Positions 61,908-64,000 of a stretch of 64,000 nucleotides of DNA are shown here, one piece after another. The stretch comes from Caldalkalibacillus mannanilyticus JCM 10596 (lineage in GTDB: Bacteria > Bacillota > Bacilli > Caldalkalibacillales > JCM-10596): positions 1 to 64,000 of the forward strand of contig NZ_BAMO01000003.1 of assembly GCF_000615945.1 (NCBI RefSeq), written 5' to 3'. Made by a program: the position numbers and the translations under genes. Position 1 is the stretch's first letter, and every line of letters begins with the position of its first letter. Below the pieces are notes generated by a model. It made no database searches and had not been told where the DNA came from. It was given only the letters and a program-made list of their open reading frames with translations.

Positions 61908-62894
61908 TCAAGGCAAATGTTTAAGGGGGTTGACAGGGTTGTTATCCCTTCTAATTTCAAAATGTAGATGATACCCCGTTGTCTTCCCTGTCCTGCCCAT
62001 ATAACCGATCAGGTCACCAGAGTTCACCTGATCACCCTCGCTAACGCTTATTTTACTGAGATGAGCATAATAGGTTTCTACACCCTCCCCATGGTCAATA
62101 ATGACCAGATTCCCATAGCCTCCTCGATGAAAATAGGCATCTGTTACAACACCAGACTTTGCTGCCTTAATTTCTGCATTGGAGCGATCAGCATTAGAAA
62201 TATCGATTCCGTTATGCATCCTTCCCCATCTTGTACCGAAATTACTTGTCACAATCCCAGACAAAGGCCATTGAAACGCTCCTGCCTGATCGGTTTTAAA
62301 TCGGCTGGCTATTTTCACTTCTCTCTTATCCTGCTGGCTGACTGTCATGATTGGTTGATGGATGGGTTCAGGAGGAGCGGTAGGGATTCTTAGGGTTTGC
62401 CCCGGGTAGACTGTATAATTCATTGTTTTGACGATTTGATTATAGGTAATCAATTCCTCCTTGCTGACTCCCAGTTGGTTAACAATTTCGTCAACAGACT
62501 CACCATGCTTGACTACATACTCTTTTTCCTTCAAGCGTATTTGCAGCTTTTGACCGATGGAAAGCTTGTGTTTATTATGAATATGATTCACTTGTTCAAT
62601 TTCTTTTTGCGGGATCCCAAATTTGTAAGCAATATCAGATAATGTATCCCCTAATTGCACTTCATATGTAATGGTATCTTCTACAGTTACCTGATCAATG
62701 GTTGAGTGTATTCGGTGAAGAGGGTTGGTATAATTCCTGAGAGCGTTCTCAATCATTTCCATCTCTAGCATATCTATGTCTTCCTGTAGCCAGCCATCCA
62801 TCGCAGCTTCTGCTGTTCCTGCTGGTAGGGTGGAAAGAGCCGTAGCCCCTGTCACGAATAGAGCAGACGTGACCACCTTTTTTATACTAGGCAC
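61908..62894 (-). CDS. Secreted LysM-M23 peptidoglycan endopeptidase
   Basis: A 328-residue exported protein: signal peptide at residues 1-31 ending AEAA, two LysM domains (YEVQLGDTLSDIAYKFGIPQ near 75, YVVKHGESVDEIVNQLGVSK near 125), a linker and a C-terminal M23 domain. Zinc ligands HNGID and HLHFE plus YYAHL are present, so it is probably an active endopeptidase for wall remodelling, possibly in sporulation or germination. Located between rpmE and rho. Confidence 0.88.
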   Translation of the reverse strand: MPSIKKVVTSALFVTGATALSTLPAGTAEAAMDGWLQEDIDMLEMEMIENALRNYTNPLHRIHSTIDQVTVEDTITYEVQLGDTLSDIAYKFGIPQKEIEQVNHIHNKHKLSIGQKLQIRLKEKEYVVKHGESVDEIVNQLGVSKEELITYNQIVKTMNYTVYPGQTLRIPTAPPEPIHQPIMTVSQQDKREVKIASRFKTDQAGAFQWPLSGIVTSNFGTRWGRMHNGIDISNADRSNAEIKAAKSGVVTDAYFHRGGYGNLVIIDHGEGVETYYAHLSKISVSEGDQVNSGDLIGYMGRTGKTTGYHLHFEIRRDNNPVNPLKHLP

Positions 62895-62942
62895 AGATTT
62901 CCCCTCCTTTGATCTTCCATTGTAACTATATGATGCATAGGC

Positions 62943-62982
62943 AAAAAAATCACTACATTTTGTCTAATGTAGTGATTTTTCT
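62943..62982 (-). terminator. Terminator of rho
   Basis: AAAATCACTACATT pairs perfectly with AATGTAGTGATTTT around a short loop, followed by TTT on both strands; it lies 8-10 bases after the rho stop. Confidence 0.85.
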
Positions 62983-62989
62983 ATTTCAT

Positions 62990-64000
62990 TTACGAAATAG
63001 GATTTTTATTTTTGGCTGTTCTCACAGGAGAAGTTGCCGCTGTTCTTGGCGGGCTTGGTTGACTTGACTTATTGGAGGTTGGGGCTGATAATGTCGCCAT
63101 AAACTCCTCATTTGTTTTGGTTTCTTTTATTTTCCTAGCAAATTGTTCGATAAAATCTGGTGTTTCTGACAGATTTTTTCGAATGAGCCATAGTTTTTCT
63201 AAGTCTTCCTTCTCCAGCAGCAATTCTTCTCTTCTTGTTCCTGAACGGCGGATATCGATGGATGGATAGATTCTTCGCTCAGCTAGCTTACGATCTAGAT
63301 GAAGCTCCATATTTCCTGTTCCTTTAAATTCTTCATAGATGACATCATCCATTCTCGACCCTGTTTCGACAAGTGCCGTAGCTAAAATAGTTAAGCTTCC
63401 GCCTTCTTCGATATTTCGTGCCGATCCAAAAAAGCGTTTTGGTCGATGGAAAGCGGCTGGATCAATCCCCCCAGATAACGTACGTCCACTTGGCGGAATA
63501 ACAAGGTTATAGGCTCTAGCGAGTCTTGTAATACTATCTAATAGGATGACCACATCTTTTTTATGCTCCACAAGACGTTGAGCCCTTTCAAGCACTAGCT
63601 CCGCTACACGAATATGATTTTCTGGAACTTCGTCGAAAGTAGAGCTAACGACTTCCCCTTTGACAGAGCGAGACATGTCCGTCACTTCTTCAGGACGCTC
63701 ATCAATAAGTAACACAATCAGTTCTATATCCGGGTAATTATGAGATATACTATTGGCAATCTCTTGTAAAAGAACGGTTTTTCCTGCTTTAGGAGGTGCC
63801 ACAATTAAGCCACGTTGACCTAAACCGACAGGAGCCACTAAATCCATAATCCGTGGAGCTAATTTATTCGGAAATGCTTCTAACATGATTTTTTTATCAG
63901 GATATAGAGGGGTTAACGCCGGAAAATGCGGGCGTTCCTTGGCTAGTTCTGGATCTTCTCCATTCACAGCCTCGACATAGAGTAGGCTGAAATAGCGCTC
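62990..64000 (-). CDS. rho: Transcription termination factor Rho, N-terminus outside the window
   Basis: The frame is open to the right edge ([18 protein letters not shown]), so about 337 C-terminal residues are visible. P-loop [19 protein letters not shown], Walker [18 protein letters not shown]-loop [22 protein letters not shown] and the R-loop [25 protein letters not shown] are intact. A 25-residue Ser/Pro/Thr-rich tail ([20 protein letters not shown]) extends beyond the usual C-terminus. Rho is a hexameric RNA helicase. Confidence 0.96.
   Translation of the reverse strand, partial: ERYFSLLYVEAVNGEDPELAKERPHFPALTPLYPDKKIMLEAFPNKLAPRIMDLVAPVGLGQRGLIVAPPKAGKTVLLQEIANSISHNYPDIELIVLLIDERPEEVTDMSRSVKGEVVSSTFDEVPENHIRVAELVLERAQRLVEHKKDVVILLDSITRLARAYNLVIPPSGRTLSGGIDPAAFHRPKRFFGSARNIEEGGSLTILATALVETGSRMDDVIYEEFKGTGNMELHLDRKLAERRIYPSIDIRRSGTRREELLLEKEDLEKLWLIRKNLSETPDFIEQFARKIKETKTNEEFMATLSAPTSNKSSQPSPPRTAATSPVRTAKNKNPIS

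Overview
The window comes from a low-GC, endospore-forming, flagellated Gram-positive bacterium of the order Bacillales. Sporulation genes (spoIIID, spoIIQ, spoIID, spoIIR), mbl, flhO/flhP and the block upp-glyA-ywlG-rpiB-ywlE-mntP-ywlC-spoIIR-prmC-prfA-tdk-rpmE-rho follow the familiar Bacillus order. The complex I operon nuoABCDHIJKLMN and the Ala/Lys-rich NuoC point to the Brevibacillus/Ammoniphilus/Paenibacillaceae side of the order; this placement is inference. No rRNA, tRNA, CRISPR array, insertion sequence or prophage was recognised.

Layout. 1-7379 (minus): exopolysaccharide operon with chain-length/kinase-activator protein, tyrosine kinase, PHP-type tyrosine phosphatase, a 54-residue zinc-ribbon protein, a structured leader that looks like the epsC/EAR antitermination RNA, an EpsC/CapD-type dehydratase, a flippase and a polymerase cut by the left edge. 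7722-8693 (plus): UV damage endonuclease uvsE. 8787-18365 (minus): fabZ, pgsA, an EpuA-family protein, flhP, flhO, mbl, spoIIID, spoIIQ, spoIID, murA, ywmB and a DUF1146 protein. 18562-28959 (minus): an 11-subunit complex I without NuoE, NuoF or NuoG. 29191-31664 (plus): 5-oxoprolinase genes pxpB-pxpA-pxpC. 31677-36946: a two-component system divergent from a one-ATPase/two-permease exporter, the gene make-up of the LnrJK/LnrLMN lipid-antibiotic resistance system. 36996-44140 (minus): the F1Fo-ATP synthase operon. 44390-51358 (minus): a thioredoxin-like gene coupled to a thiolase, then wecB, upp, glyA, ywlG, rpiB, ywlE and mntP. 51483-53447 (minus): a P450-tetR operon behind a strong promoter overlapped by a perfect palindrome. 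53661-55296 (plus): an AimR-like (arbitrium receptor family) regulator followed by an unrecognised gene. 55383-64000 (minus): ywlC, spoIIR, prmC, prfA, a leaderless GH16-like protein, tdk, rpmE, a LysM/M23 protein and the 3' part of rho.

Two points need attention. First, eight otherwise well-conserved genes (epsC-like, nuoM, nuoH, nuoC, pxpC, atpI, upp, P450) are each broken by an apparent loss of one or two bases, nearly always beside a GC dinucleotide. Complex I, ATP synthase and upp are unlikely to be broken together, so consensus-sequence error is the most likely cause; these genes should be read as probably intact in the organism. Second, the strongest candidate for a little-described system is the chromosomal AimR-like gene with its non-peptide partner: it lies among core genes, with no phage genes nearby and no recognisable signal-peptide gene.
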